Shown here: piece by piece, positions 48,310 to 56,067 of the stretch | Layout: the number at the start of each line of letters is the position of its first letter | How positions within the stretch are numbered: the first letter of the stretch is position 1 | Assembly (NCBI GenBank): GCA_910583875.1 | Contig: CAJTXT010000002.1 | Coordinates: forward strand, 352,977 to 416,976 | From: an uncultured Vampirovibrio sp. | GTDB lineage: Bacteria; Cyanobacteriota; Vampirovibrionia; Gastranaerophilales; Gastranaerophilaceae | Direction of reading: 5' to 3' | Length of the DNA: 64,000 nucleotides | Made by a program: the position numbers and the translations under genes | Notes under the pieces: generated by a model | The model's input: only the letters and a program-made list of their open reading frames with translations | Databases searched by the model: none | Told to the model about the DNA's origin: nothing

Positions 48310-48320
48310 GGGGGGGGGGG
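48310..48320. repeat. 11-base poly-G tract
   Basis: Eleven consecutive G in a strongly AT-rich genome, 132 bases before the start of the calpain-like gene. Mononucleotide tracts of this kind commonly slip during replication and can switch or tune a promoter. No promoter motif could be fixed with confidence around it. Confidence 0.9.
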
Positions 48321-48452
48321 AATTTTGCCGAATAAAAAAATAAACGAATATAAATATTGGGTTTTATACATGTAAAAAATTAAAGAATAGAAGGAGTTAA
48401 ATAGGCTGCTCAAATTTCTTAAATAAGAGCTATTAAGAAAAAAGAGGTAATT

Positions 48453-49508
48453 ATGGAAATTAATAACAATTATAGTAATTATTTTAAATATATTAATGAA
48501 GACGATACTGCACAAGATGTAACACCATATTCAAGAAATAGAAATGAAGCAGATAGTGCAAATGGTGAAATTGATTCTGTATTTGGTCAAGGGAATTTGC
48601 AGGATTGTGCATTACTTTCAACTGTTTTTGGTTTATCGTTAACAGAAAACGGAAGTGATGCAATACGTGATGCTATAAGTATTAACAAAGACGCAAAAGG
48701 TAATATAACCGGATATGATGTGACCTTCAAAGGCACCGGTGAAAGCTACCATATTACTCAAGATGAATTAAACCAAGCAAAAACAAAAGAAGAAGATGCA
48801 AGAAAATATAGTTATGGAGATGATGATATGACTATCTTAGAACTTGCACTTGAAGATTGTTTTGAACAATCAGAAGATGAAACCCTTCGTTATTTAGTTG
48901 ATAATTATACAGATTTAAATGCTGAGGATAAATTATACGGCGTAAATCCTGCCAGCGTTACATACCTATTAACAGGTGAGAAGGCTGAATGGTATGATAT
49001 TCGTAATGATGAAAAAATGACAAAGAGATTTTTTGCAAATGAAAGCTATACAGTAAAAACTAAAGACGGAGAAGAAGATTTTACTTTTGAAGCTAATGAA
49101 TATTATAAATTATTAGGATATTCTAAAGATAAAACAAGCATAAAAGTCGAAGATATAAAAAATAACAGAACAGTATCCTTAGACTATGATGATTTTCTTA
49201 ATAATGCCTTTTTAAGAGATATTGAAGACGATAAAAATTCAGCAAAAGAAAAACTTGAAAGTTTTTCAGATGATTCAGTATTAGTTTTTGCAGTAAAAAG
49301 CGGGAATAATATAGTAAAAGGTGCAAACGGCGAGAATGTAGAACTTTCTGACGGTTCTCACGCTTATGCTGTAAGCAATGTAAAAGATGGAATTGTTACG
49401 CTTGTTAATCCTTGGAATAGCGGTGAACCACTTCAAGTAACAATGGATTCTCTTTTAAGTTTAAATGGATACTATGTATATTCATTAGATTTAAACGATG
49501 AAGGCTAG
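48453..49508 (+). CDS. Calpain-like cysteine protease (peptidase C2 family)
   Basis: 351 aa. The catalytic cysteine is Cys52 in VFGQGNLQDCALLSTVFG, with the oxyanion Gln46. The His is His303 in DGSHAYAVSNV and the Asn is Asn319 in LVNPWNSGEP, matching the calpain order Cys-His-Asn and the NPW signature. No signal peptide, EF hands or C2 domain are evident; the protein is one papain-fold unit and acidic. AGAGGTAATT precedes the ATG. It is monocistronic, and convergent with the glycosyltransferase gene 6 bases away. Bacterial calpains are sporadic. A role in secreted or intracellular proteolysis is not decided by sequence. Confidence 0.85.
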   Translation: MEINNNYSNYFKYINEDDTAQDVTPYSRNRNEADSANGEIDSVFGQGNLQDCALLSTVFGLSLTENGSDAIRDAISINKDAKGNITGYDVTFKGTGESYHITQDELNQAKTKEEDARKYSYGDDDMTILELALEDCFEQSEDETLRYLVDNYTDLNAEDKLYGVNPASVTYLLTGEKAEWYDIRNDEKMTKRFFANESYTVKTKDGEEDFTFEANEYYKLLGYSKDKTSIKVEDIKNNRTVSLDYDDFLNNAFLRDIEDDKNSAKEKLESFSDDSVLVFAVKSGNNIVKGANGENVELSDGSHAYAVSNVKDGIVTLVNPWNSGEPLQVTMDSLLSLNGYYVYSLDLNDEG

Positions 49509-49514
49509 ACTGTA

Positions 49515-50504
49515 TTATAAAAGATTTATAATACTATTCAAATCTATATCCAAACAAATCAATTTATCACAAGTTTCTTGCCGTTTATGCCATAAGCATG
49601 GACGGCATTCTGCATTATTTTTTATTGCTATAAAATTATCACTATCAGGTAATAATTTTTTATCATCTGTTGGTCCAAAGATTGCAATAGTTTTCGTATT
49701 AACAGCAACTCCTATATGCATTGGAGCTGAATCTGAACAAATTAAAACTTCAGATTGTTTGATTAATTTAACTAAATCAAAAATATTTTTTGTTTTACCA
49801 AATATATCTGTAAAATTAGGTAAGTTAGAATTTTTTAATTCTTCCCGAATTTTTTCTATACAAACTGCATCGTCAGGACCGCCCGCAAGATAAACATTTT
49901 TTCCTGCTTCGCATAGTTTTTTTATGAGTTCTGCCCATTTTTCAGCTGTAATAGTTTTTTGAATTTTTTTAGAAACGCTCATTGCACTTACCCCTGGGTG
50001 AATAAGAACAGAATTTGGAACTTTTTTTAAATTTTCAACTTTAATACTAGGCAATTCAAACTCAGCATTTGTAATTGGTTTAACCAAATCAAAATACATT
50101 TTTGATGCATATTGTTCTTTATTTAAGGGAACAGCATAGGTCAAAAGTTTTTTAGATAAATTTGAAGTACAATACCCTACTCTTGTTTTTATCCCCGTAA
50201 AAAATAAAAGTAAAGCAATTAAAGGACTGCCGCCTGCAGCTATTACAAGATCATACCTGCCTGTTAATGCTTTAAAATATAGCTTTAACATTTCAATATA
50301 TTTATTTTTAGTTTTTATATCAATACAAAAATGATTATCAAGTAAATCTGTTAATTTGACAAAAGCACTACTCCTACCTTCTAAACATAAGGTAATTTTA
50401 GAAGTTGGATAAGTTTTTCTTAAACTTTGAATAACCGGCATAAATAAAATTTCATCACCTATTCCGCCAAAGTTAATCAATAAAATGTTTTTATATTCAC
50501 TCAT
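49515..50504 (-). CDS. Family 9 glycosyltransferase (heptosyltransferase-like)
   Basis: 329 aa, GT-B fold. Motifs: LLINFGGIGDEILFMPVIQS at the N-terminus, SVLIHPGVSAMSVSKKIQ, VYLAGGPDDAVC, and LICSDSAPMHIGVAVNTKTI with FGPTDDKKLLP, as in the WaaC/WaaF/RfaF family of ADP-heptose:LPS heptosyltransferases. The C-terminus has CRPCLWHKRQETCDK, a cysteine-rich tail also seen in such enzymes. It probably adds a sugar to LPS core or another surface glycan, agreeing with the lpt genes. It is followed upstream by a small conserved gene with a 2-base gap. Confidence 0.88.
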   Translation of the reverse strand: MSEYKNILLINFGGIGDEILFMPVIQSLRKTYPTSKITLCLEGRSSAFVKLTDLLDNHFCIDIKTKNKYIEMLKLYFKALTGRYDLVIAAGGSPLIALLLFFTGIKTRVGYCTSNLSKKLLTYAVPLNKEQYASKMYFDLVKPITNAEFELPSIKVENLKKVPNSVLIHPGVSAMSVSKKIQKTITAEKWAELIKKLCEAGKNVYLAGGPDDAVCIEKIREELKNSNLPNFTDIFGKTKNIFDLVKLIKQSEVLICSDSAPMHIGVAVNTKTIAIFGPTDDKKLLPDSDNFIAIKNNAECRPCLWHKRQETCDKLICLDIDLNSIINLL

Positions 50505-50506
50505 AA

Positions 50507-50854
50507 TTAAAATGGTTTTGTTTGATTTAATTTATTTCTTAATTCTCTAAAACGAGCAATATCTTCCTGTGCTTTTCCTGTTTCACGGAAAACAACTTGA
50601 CTTGAAGGATGAACCATCATAATAGAATCTATATGAATTTCTAAGAAATTATATCGTCTAGGTGGGACATTAGAATTTCTTGCAATAATTTCAGCATTAG
50701 TAACAGCGATAAAACGTTTTTCTTTATCATTTAATAAATCAGTAAGTTCTCTATTTGTTTTAGTATACTTTGAAACGTGAACAGTACCTTTAATTTCATG
50801 GTCAGCTGTTAAAATAATTACCTCTATTGGAACTGTATCTAATTCTTTTGCCAT
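50507..50854 (-). CDS. Hypothetical protein
   Basis: 115 aa. No named family recognised with certainty. It contains VPIEVIILTADHEIKGTVHV, followed by TNRELTDLLNDKEKRFIAVT and a C-terminal segment FLEIHIDSIMMVHPSSQVV; a beta-rich fold is likely. It has no signal peptide or membrane helix. The stop lies 2 bases from the glycosyltransferase start, and AAGGTT precedes the ATG, so both are one operon. A role in surface-glycan control is a guess based only on neighbourhood. Confidence 0.7.
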   Translation of the reverse strand: MAKELDTVPIEVIILTADHEIKGTVHVSKYTKTNRELTDLLNDKEKRFIAVTNAEIIARNSNVPPRRYNFLEIHIDSIMMVHPSSQVVFRETGKAQEDIARFRELRNKLNQTKPF

Positions 50855-50966
50855 ATTTAACCTTCTGTATCAAATCTATAAATTGATTATAGTATAAATT
50901 TTGATATAATGCCATAGGTTAAAGTTGAAAATAACTACAGTTTAAAGTTAAAATTTCTATATTATA

Positions 50967-51066
50967 GTCATGCTGAACTTGTTTCAGCATCTTTCCAATT
51001 AAATAATTATGAATTATTTATGCTTTATTATATAGTTCTAAGATGCTGAAACAAGTTCAGCATGAC
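50967..51066. repeat. MITE-like palindromic element
   Basis: A 100-base unit with 27-base perfect terminal inverted repeats, starting GTCATGCTGAACTTGTTTC and ending in its complement. It belongs to the same family as the elements near 5.9, 7.6 and 55.9 kb, but with GCATC in place of GGATC on both arms, a paired change that keeps the palindrome. Confidence 0.85.
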
Positions 51067-51106
51067 ATTTTATTTTTTATTTTGAGAAACAAGCTAAAAA
51101 ATAAAC

Positions 51107-51408
51107 AATTTACGAAAATAAATAGCCGTTCAATTTCATAAGCATAAATTTAGTAAATTCATATTGCGCTTGATGACTCTGCCGAAAAAAAGGTGACTTA
51201 ATGTCACGTTTTTTGAGAGGGGCGAACCCAATTTACGAAGTAAATAGCCGTTCAATTCCGTAAGCATAAATTTAGTAAATTCATATTGCGCTTGATGACT
51301 CTGCCGAAAAAAAGGTGACTTAATGTCACGTTTTTTGAGAGGGGCGAACCCAATTTACGAAGTAAATAGCCGTTCAATTCCTAAACATAAATTTAGTAAA
51401 TTCATATT
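51107..51408. repeat. Tandem repeats downstream of tRNA-Arg carrying its 3' end
   Basis: Two full units of 122 and 121 bases (boundaries near 51166, 51288 and 51409) plus a partial flank. Each full unit begins with GCGCTTGATG, the complement of the tRNA-Arg acceptor 3' end. It then carries ACTCTGCCGAA, a hairpin (GTGAC/GTCAC flanked by A/T runs) and GAGAGGGGCGAACCCAA, and ends with the same AT-rich flank that follows the intact tRNA. The ACTCTGCCGA...GAACCCAA module is shared with the tRNA-Phe locus. Confidence 0.85.
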
Positions 51409-51481
51409 GCGCTTGATGGGAATTGAACCCACATCTAAAGACTTCGGAGATCTTTGCTCTATCCATTTAAGCTACAAGCGC
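51408..51481 (-). tRNA. tRNA-Arg (CCG)
   Basis: The minus strand folds as a cloverleaf: acceptor GCGCTTG/CAAGCGC with discriminator A, D arm AGCTTAAATGGATAGAGC, anticodon stem AAGAT/GTCTT with loop CTCCGAA (anticodon CCG), and T arm GTGGGTTCAATTCCCAT. CCA is not encoded, unlike tRNA-Phe. No T-run terminator was seen; the tandem repeats follow directly. Confidence 0.94.
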
Positions 51482-51510
51482 AGACTATTTCTTATTATAT
51501 AGATAAAAAG

Positions 51511-52575
51511 CTAAATTCTCAATCCAGCTGATTGAGATGAAATTCTATTATATGTATTAAAAGAAGAAAAAGTATCATTCTTTTTTGATGTATTAAAAGA
51601 ATCAAAGATATTTGTTTCTTTATTTTGAGATAATAAACTATCAGTATTTGAGAAAGGACTAAATAGGTCACTATCTTCAAACATTGAATAAGAACATTCT
51701 TTAAATCTTTTTTTAAGCTTTATACTTTCTCTTGTTTCGCCCATTTTCGCAAGCTGCTTTTCATAACTGCGGTTTGCAAGTTTATTTTTTAAAATTGGCA
51801 TAATAACATTACTTGCAAGAATTGTATAAGCAATGGTAGCCATAATCAAAATACCGTTATTTTGACCGCATAAATCATCATAAGCGCTGCCATTATGTAA
51901 TTTTTTCAAAATACCTTGGCTGATTTTATTTTCTTTTGCTAAATTATCAAAGTCAGTTGCGATATCTTCTAAGGTAGGAGAAGGGAATTTACTAACATAA
52001 TCGGGAAGTTTTGATTTAAAATTTTGGTCTAATTTTATTAATGTTTCTTCTAACTTTTTAGGCATTTTTTTATCATGCTTTAATATTGCATCTGTAAACT
52101 TAGAACAAACTGAAGCAATTGTTTCTTTTATAGGTCTAATATGTTCTGTACTATATAATTCATCTTTAGAAACACCAACAACAGGAGCAACAAGGTTAAC
52201 TAGTTTTTCTTTAGCTTCAGGAGTTGTAATCGCACCACTTTCCAATTTCTTTTTTAAGAAGTTATTTAATAAAAAAGGCGGAACAATAGTTAAACCTAAG
52301 TCAAGAGCAAGTTCTTTCTTTTCTTGAGAAATAAGATAATCTTTATTTTCTCTTTTGCTTCTTTTTAACCCGCCAATTTGAGAAAGGTGACCGGACATAA
52401 TAGAAACAGCATTGAAAATCAGCATAATTAAAGCTGTTTCTTTACTGCAATTAAAAACAAAATTCGCAACTTTTTTACAAGAAGCATGTAATGCATTCTT
52501 GCTTAGAAAATCTTTTTGAAATTTATAAAGAGGAACAATAATTGAGTCCTGCAATATACTCAAAGGAGTTTTCAT
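51511..52575 (-). CDS. Hypothetical membrane protein
   Basis: 354 aa, family not recognised. Hydrophobic helices occur near residues 45-65 (ETALIMLIFNAVSIMSGH), 88-105 (LALDLGLTIVPPFLLNNFL) and about 240-265 (NGILIMATIAYTILASNVI). The remainder is Lys-rich and helical, with a Ser/Asn-rich C-terminal tail. The start overlaps the stop of the upstream SFKG gene by 4 bases (ATGA), so the two are translated together and may form a complex in a membrane. Function is unknown. Confidence 0.75.
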   Translation of the reverse strand: MKTPLSILQDSIIVPLYKFQKDFLSKNALHASCKKVANFVFNCSKETALIMLIFNAVSIMSGHLSQIGGLKRSKRENKDYLISQEKKELALDLGLTIVPPFLLNNFLKKKLESGAITTPEAKEKLVNLVAPVVGVSKDELYSTEHIRPIKETIASVCSKFTDAILKHDKKMPKKLEETLIKLDQNFKSKLPDYVSKFPSPTLEDIATDFDNLAKENKISQGILKKLHNGSAYDDLCGQNNGILIMATIAYTILASNVIMPILKNKLANRSYEKQLAKMGETRESIKLKKRFKECSYSMFEDSDLFSPFSNTDSLLSQNKETNIFDSFNTSKKNDTFSSFNTYNRISSQSAGLRI

Positions 52576-53291
52576 TTAGCTGCATCTCCTTTGTTTTCTG
52601 CTGTTGGTTCATCTTGTAAGGCATCAATAACTTTTTCAGTTTTATTTTTTAGTTTTGTTAAAATATTTTTCTTTTGAACAAACCAATTCTTAATTTTGTC
52701 TTTTCGAGCACTTGAAACATCACTTAGAGATTTAAGCCAAGATTTATTTTCCTTAACAACACCGGTAATAAGATCTTGCATATCACTTGTAAATGGAACA
52801 TCAACTTTTGAGTTAGAAAATAAAATCATAAAGATAACTGCAAATAAAGTTCCAAGCGTTTTGCAGTATTGATTCATTCTTATATTAGCTAAAGCAGGGC
52901 TATTTTCTTTCAATTTAATTGCATCATCAGGGAAAAAGTGCTGATTTAATTTATTATGTTTATCAAAACCAATAAAGTGTTCGGTTATATTTAAAAAGGC
53001 AGCTCTTATTGCTACACCGGTAACTCCGCCAGCAATAGCTTTCGAGGCAGATTTAATTGCAACATCAGTTTTCTTTTCATCATCTGCAAATTTTAAGTCA
53101 ATTAAAGGAGTTAACATTAATGCAGTAGTAGCAAGAAAAAGCTTTTGTTCAGGCGTGTTTACATATTCTCCGACCACTTTGCCTAACTTTCCTATTGCGG
53201 ACGGAATATATACGGGATTTTTTGGAATACCTTTGAAGGATTGATTATATCCCGTTTCCATTGGATGTGAGAAAGAATTACTTATTTTCAT
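52572..53291 (-). CDS. Hypothetical protein with N-terminal SFKG tag
   Basis: 239 aa. The N-terminus MKISNSFSHPMETGYNQSFK continues GIPKNPVY; the MKIS and SFKG features recur in the protein at 53446-54330 on the other strand. Hydrophobic segments near residues 50-65 (LFLATTALMLTPLIDLKF) and 148-165 (TLGTLFAVIFMILFSN) may be membrane helices. The C-terminus is Lys-rich. It forms an operon with the membrane protein at 51511. No enzyme motif is visible. The tag may be a lineage-specific targeting or secretion signal; this is inference. Confidence 0.75.
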   Translation of the reverse strand: MKISNSFSHPMETGYNQSFKGIPKNPVYIPSAIGKLGKVVGEYVNTPEQKLFLATTALMLTPLIDLKFADDEKKTDVAIKSASKAIAGGVTGVAIRAAFLNITEHFIGFDKHNKLNQHFFPDDAIKLKENSPALANIRMNQYCKTLGTLFAVIFMILFSNSKVDVPFTSDMQDLITGVVKENKSWLKSLSDVSSARKDKIKNWFVQKKNILTKLKNKTEKVIDALQDEPTAENKGDAAK

Positions 53292-53445
53292 ATAATTTAT
53301 GCTAGCCTTACTTTACTGATTGAAAAAAAGAACATATATTTTTTTGACAAAACATGAAGCAATTGTTAAATTTTTTTTACATCTTTAAAAAAACAAGCAA
53401 ATTTTTGTTTTATGTTTTTTCAGACAATTACTACAGGAGATTTAT

Positions 53446-54330
53446 ATGAAAATTTCTTCAATATCAAACATTTATAATTCTTTTTCCCAAAACAAAAAAA
53501 TTAATGCAAATAATACAGCATCAAAACCTTCTTTTAAAGGTATATATGTTGAAGATATTGTTGACTTAGGCAGCGTTGCCGAAAGCAACACACCTCCTCG
53601 TTTTTTGAAAAAAGATGCATTATTATTAAATGAAATAGCACAGGAATATCCAAACCAAGATTGTTTTATTAGAAAAGGACGTGCAGGTCTTCCGAGATTA
53701 GAATTCAGAGAAAAACCGCCGGAAGTTCAACTATTTACGGAAACTATAGCAAAACAATATAAAACCTCTATTGACCCAAACGACAAAGATTATCCTGTCG
53801 AACCGCTTATTTTATATGCTGATTCAAGATTAAACAGATTTATAGGTATGACATCTTTTATATCTTTAAACCCTTCTTTACCTTATACAGTAAAAGTTGG
53901 TTTTGAATTACACAAAAAATTACTTGAAAAGAAATTCCAAATTATGGAAGTTTTAGGTAAAGGTGATAATGTAGACCTTGGTGAAGAATCATTAACAAAG
54001 AAAGCTCATGAAGCTATTGAAGATGTTGAGACTGCTGTAACAAGATACCTGCTAGAAGCCTCTTACGCTGCATTAACAGATAGAGCTTCTGCAAGCCAAA
54101 TATACGCATCAAACTATCCAAAGGTACAATCAAGACTAGATGCAAAAAGGAAACTTGATTTAGTTACAAGTATTGCAAAACGTCCTGAACTTGATGTTGA
54201 AGAAATGAAGAAAAATAAAATTGATATTTGTGAACTTGCAATGAAAAATTATCCAAACATGGAAGAAAACAAAAAACGTATAGACGAATTATCCGAATAT
54301 ATGGCGCAGCACGGCATAATTATCGGATAA
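53446..54330 (+). CDS. Hypothetical protein with N-terminal SFKG tag
   Basis: 294 aa. It begins MKISSISNIYNSFSQNKK, with KPSFKGIYVEDI about 30 residues in. The rest is soluble, alpha/beta, with many charged residues, including YADSRLNRFIGMTSFISLNP and a helical C-terminal half. There are no membrane helices and no enzyme motif I recognise. A good ribosome-binding site (CAGGAG, 8 bases before ATG) supports the start. It is divergent from the SFKG gene at 52572-53291, and its stop lies 2 bases before the rnpB end. Function is unknown. Confidence 0.78.
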   Translation: MKISSISNIYNSFSQNKKINANNTASKPSFKGIYVEDIVDLGSVAESNTPPRFLKKDALLLNEIAQEYPNQDCFIRKGRAGLPRLEFREKPPEVQLFTETIAKQYKTSIDPNDKDYPVEPLILYADSRLNRFIGMTSFISLNPSLPYTVKVGFELHKKLLEKKFQIMEVLGKGDNVDLGEESLTKKAHEAIEDVETAVTRYLLEASYAALTDRASASQIYASNYPKVQSRLDAKRKLDLVTSIAKRPELDVEEMKKNKIDICELAMKNYPNMEENKKRIDELSEYMAQHGIIIG

Positions 54331-54332
54331 AA

Positions 54333-54662
54333 GAGAGCAGGTCATAAGCCGAGTTCTGTTTCTAAACAATCATCTATCTGGGAAATAGGTTGCCCTATAA
54401 CTCTAGCGATTTCTTAAAAGATGGCGGGTCACCTTAATCTTTAATTAAATCTTGCACCCGAACGGAGTTTACCGAGCAGGTATTTCTCAATACCTCTGGT
54501 AGTCTTTTACACTACCGTTGCACCTGAACCTAAAAGGTTGTTTTCTTTTCTGTGGCACTAGTCCGAGGGTCGCCCCTGGCGGAGGTTATCCGTCGTTCTG
54601 CCCTAAGGTGTTCGGACTTTCCTCATATAAGTTAACTTATACGCGATTGTTCGTCTGCTCTC
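54333..54662 (-). ncRNA. rnpB: RNase P RNA
   Basis: The minus strand begins GAGAGCAGACGAACAATCGC, contains the conserved GAGGAAAGTCCGAACACC, and ends AACTCGGCTTATGACCTGCT. The paired ends (GAGAGCAG and CTGCTCTC) form helix P1. This is the bacterial ribozyme that removes tRNA 5' leaders. Length, about 330 nt, is in the normal range for a short A-type RNA. It explains the apparent ORFs in this stretch. Confidence 0.96.
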
Positions 54663-54682
54663 AAAACTATTATTGCACAAAA

Positions 54683-55465
54683 TTATCGTTCTTTGAATTT
54701 ATTTGCAATATCTTTTGGAAGCTGGATATGCTGAATGGACATTTGAAACTTTTTAATTTGAGCAAGTTTATCCTGCTCATCTTCTAAATCGCGCTTAGGC
54801 TGTGAACTGATACTATTCATAGTTTTTTGAAATTGAGACTCAGCACCGCCAGAAGCAATGTGCATAACTATATCATCAATATTTGCATAGCTAGTTGAAT
54901 ATAATTCGTTCAAACTTTTAGCAGAAGCTTGATACGGCAAAGAATACAGCCAATTCAAAGTATCAATGTCACGTTTTGAAAGTCCTACAACTCCGTATTG
55001 GTGCGGAGTATACATTATATCGCCTGTATGTTTGGAGTGTCCTAATCCTAAAGCATGCCCGATTTCATGCAATATAGTGTGAAAAACTTCATTCTCATCC
55101 ATATATTGCTTATGAATGATACCATCTGAAATACCGATTGAAACTTCTGATGAATATAGTCTTTCTTGTGAATCAAAAGAAAAAGAACAGCTTCCAAGTG
55201 ATTTTCTATCCACTCTTCGCCATGAAACATCTATCTGTGAATCATTACGATTATTTACAAGAAAAAAAGAAACTTTCCCCTGACTTACTGATTCCCAAGT
55301 ATTAAAAGCTTCTATAACCATATTCATATAATTATATCTGTCAAGTTCTGACATAGAATACCAACTGCAAGGTTCAATATACACAGGTACAGGAATGCAT
55401 TGCTGTGGCCATCTTACAAGTTTTCCGTTTTTAAGATTCTCATTTAAATAAGTAAGCCTGTGCAT
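54683..55465 (-). CDS. Matrixin-like zinc metalloprotease (M10A)
   Basis: 260 aa. The zinc site is HEIGHALGLGH (residues 133-143) followed by GDIMYTP, containing the Met-turn (Met151) of metzincins. The segment WPQQCIPVPVYIEP and the region up to about 160 fit a matrixin catalytic domain. No N-terminal signal peptide or pro-peptide cysteine switch is obvious; the protein starts near the mature domain. The C-terminal 90 residues are helical. It is followed 1 base from the upstream zinc-ribbon gene, so the two are one operon. The target and location are unknown. Confidence 0.87.
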   Translation of the reverse strand: MHRLTYLNENLKNGKLVRWPQQCIPVPVYIEPCSWYSMSELDRYNYMNMVIEAFNTWESVSQGKVSFFLVNNRNDSQIDVSWRRVDRKSLGSCSFSFDSQERLYSSEVSIGISDGIIHKQYMDENEVFHTILHEIGHALGLGHSKHTGDIMYTPHQYGVVGLSKRDIDTLNWLYSLPYQASAKSLNELYSTSYANIDDIVMHIASGGAESQFQKTMNSISSQPKRDLEDEQDKLAQIKKFQMSIQHIQLPKDIANKFKER

Positions 55466-55466
55466 A

Positions 55467-55787
55467 CTAATTTACTTCTCTTTTTTCTTCCTGTTTTATA
55501 AAGTCACACATTTCTTTGAGTCTTGTATCTTCCATTGCTTTAATAAGTTCATCGGCATTTTTAAATTTGCCGATTGCAAAACCTGTTTCAGCAAGCAAAA
55601 CACAATCATTACAAAAACGATATTTGCTGTATTGAACAGAACCTGCTAACGGCTGAGTTTTTCCGCAGCAAGAACATTCAAACATTTCATCTGCTAATGT
55701 CGGGTCTTCTTCTATATCATCAAGCCTCATTTGTTCAACTACAGCTTGCATTTCTTCTATTATTTTTAATTGTTCTTCTTTGTTCAT
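55467..55787 (-). CDS. Small zinc-ribbon protein
   Basis: 106 aa. A C4 metal site is formed by FECSCCGKTQPLAG and YRFCNDCVLLAETGFAIG, resembling the ClpX zinc domain and the protein at 31945-32217. The N-terminus is an acidic helix and the C-terminus a helix (ADELIKAMEDTRLKEMCDFI). No other domain. It lies directly upstream of the matrixin gene (1-base gap), so it might regulate or assist that protease; this is an inference. No DNA-binding helix was seen. Confidence 0.75.
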   Translation of the reverse strand: MNKEEQLKIIEEMQAVVEQMRLDDIEEDPTLADEMFECSCCGKTQPLAGSVQYSKYRFCNDCVLLAETGFAIGKFKNADELIKAMEDTRLKEMCDFIKQEEKREVN

Positions 55788-55873
55788 TTTATGTTCCCTA
55801 ATATAAAATAATTATAACATGTTTATTATTTTAGGGAATTATATAGAAATTTACACTAAACATGCTCAGAATA

Positions 55874-55996
55874 TAGTCATAATGTCACTCCGAACTTGTT
55901 TGACTACTTTTTCCAAAATCTTTGATTTTGTGAAAAATGTCTGGTTTCCCACGGAATCTTACCAATTGTAAGACCCTGAAACAAGTTCAGGGTGAC
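55874..55996. repeat. Composite palindromic repeat, copy B
   Basis: Starts TAGTCATAATGTCACTCCG, nearly identical to copy A at 7544-7685 over about 85 bases. It ends with the palindrome CCTGAAACAAGTTCAGGGTG. It occupies the gap between the zinc-ribbon gene and alr; the rest of that gap is featureless AT-rich sequence. Confidence 0.82.
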
Positions 55997-56067
55997 AACT
56001 TCAGCTATTTTAGTGTAAAGTTTTACATAATTCACTTATTTTACTTTTTTTGAACTAAAATATAAAT

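Noticed and set aside
48210..48515. 101-codon minus-strand frame with a Pro-Pro-Pro-Pro run
   Set aside because: The prolines come from the poly-G tract, the frame overlaps the calpain-like gene start, and the composition is that of random AT-rich DNA.
49498..49893. 131-codon plus-strand frame after the calpain-like gene
   Set aside because: It lies entirely antisense to the family 9 glycosyltransferase gene, which has clear motifs; no ribosome-binding site or family match.
51107..51408. Possible CRISPR array
   Set aside because: Units are about 122 bases and contain tRNA 3' ends and a hairpin; there are only two full copies, no unique spacers and no cas genes.
54518..54787. 89-codon plus-strand frame
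   Set aside because: It crosses the antisense strand of rnpB and the matrixin gene; the structured RNA explains the sequence.
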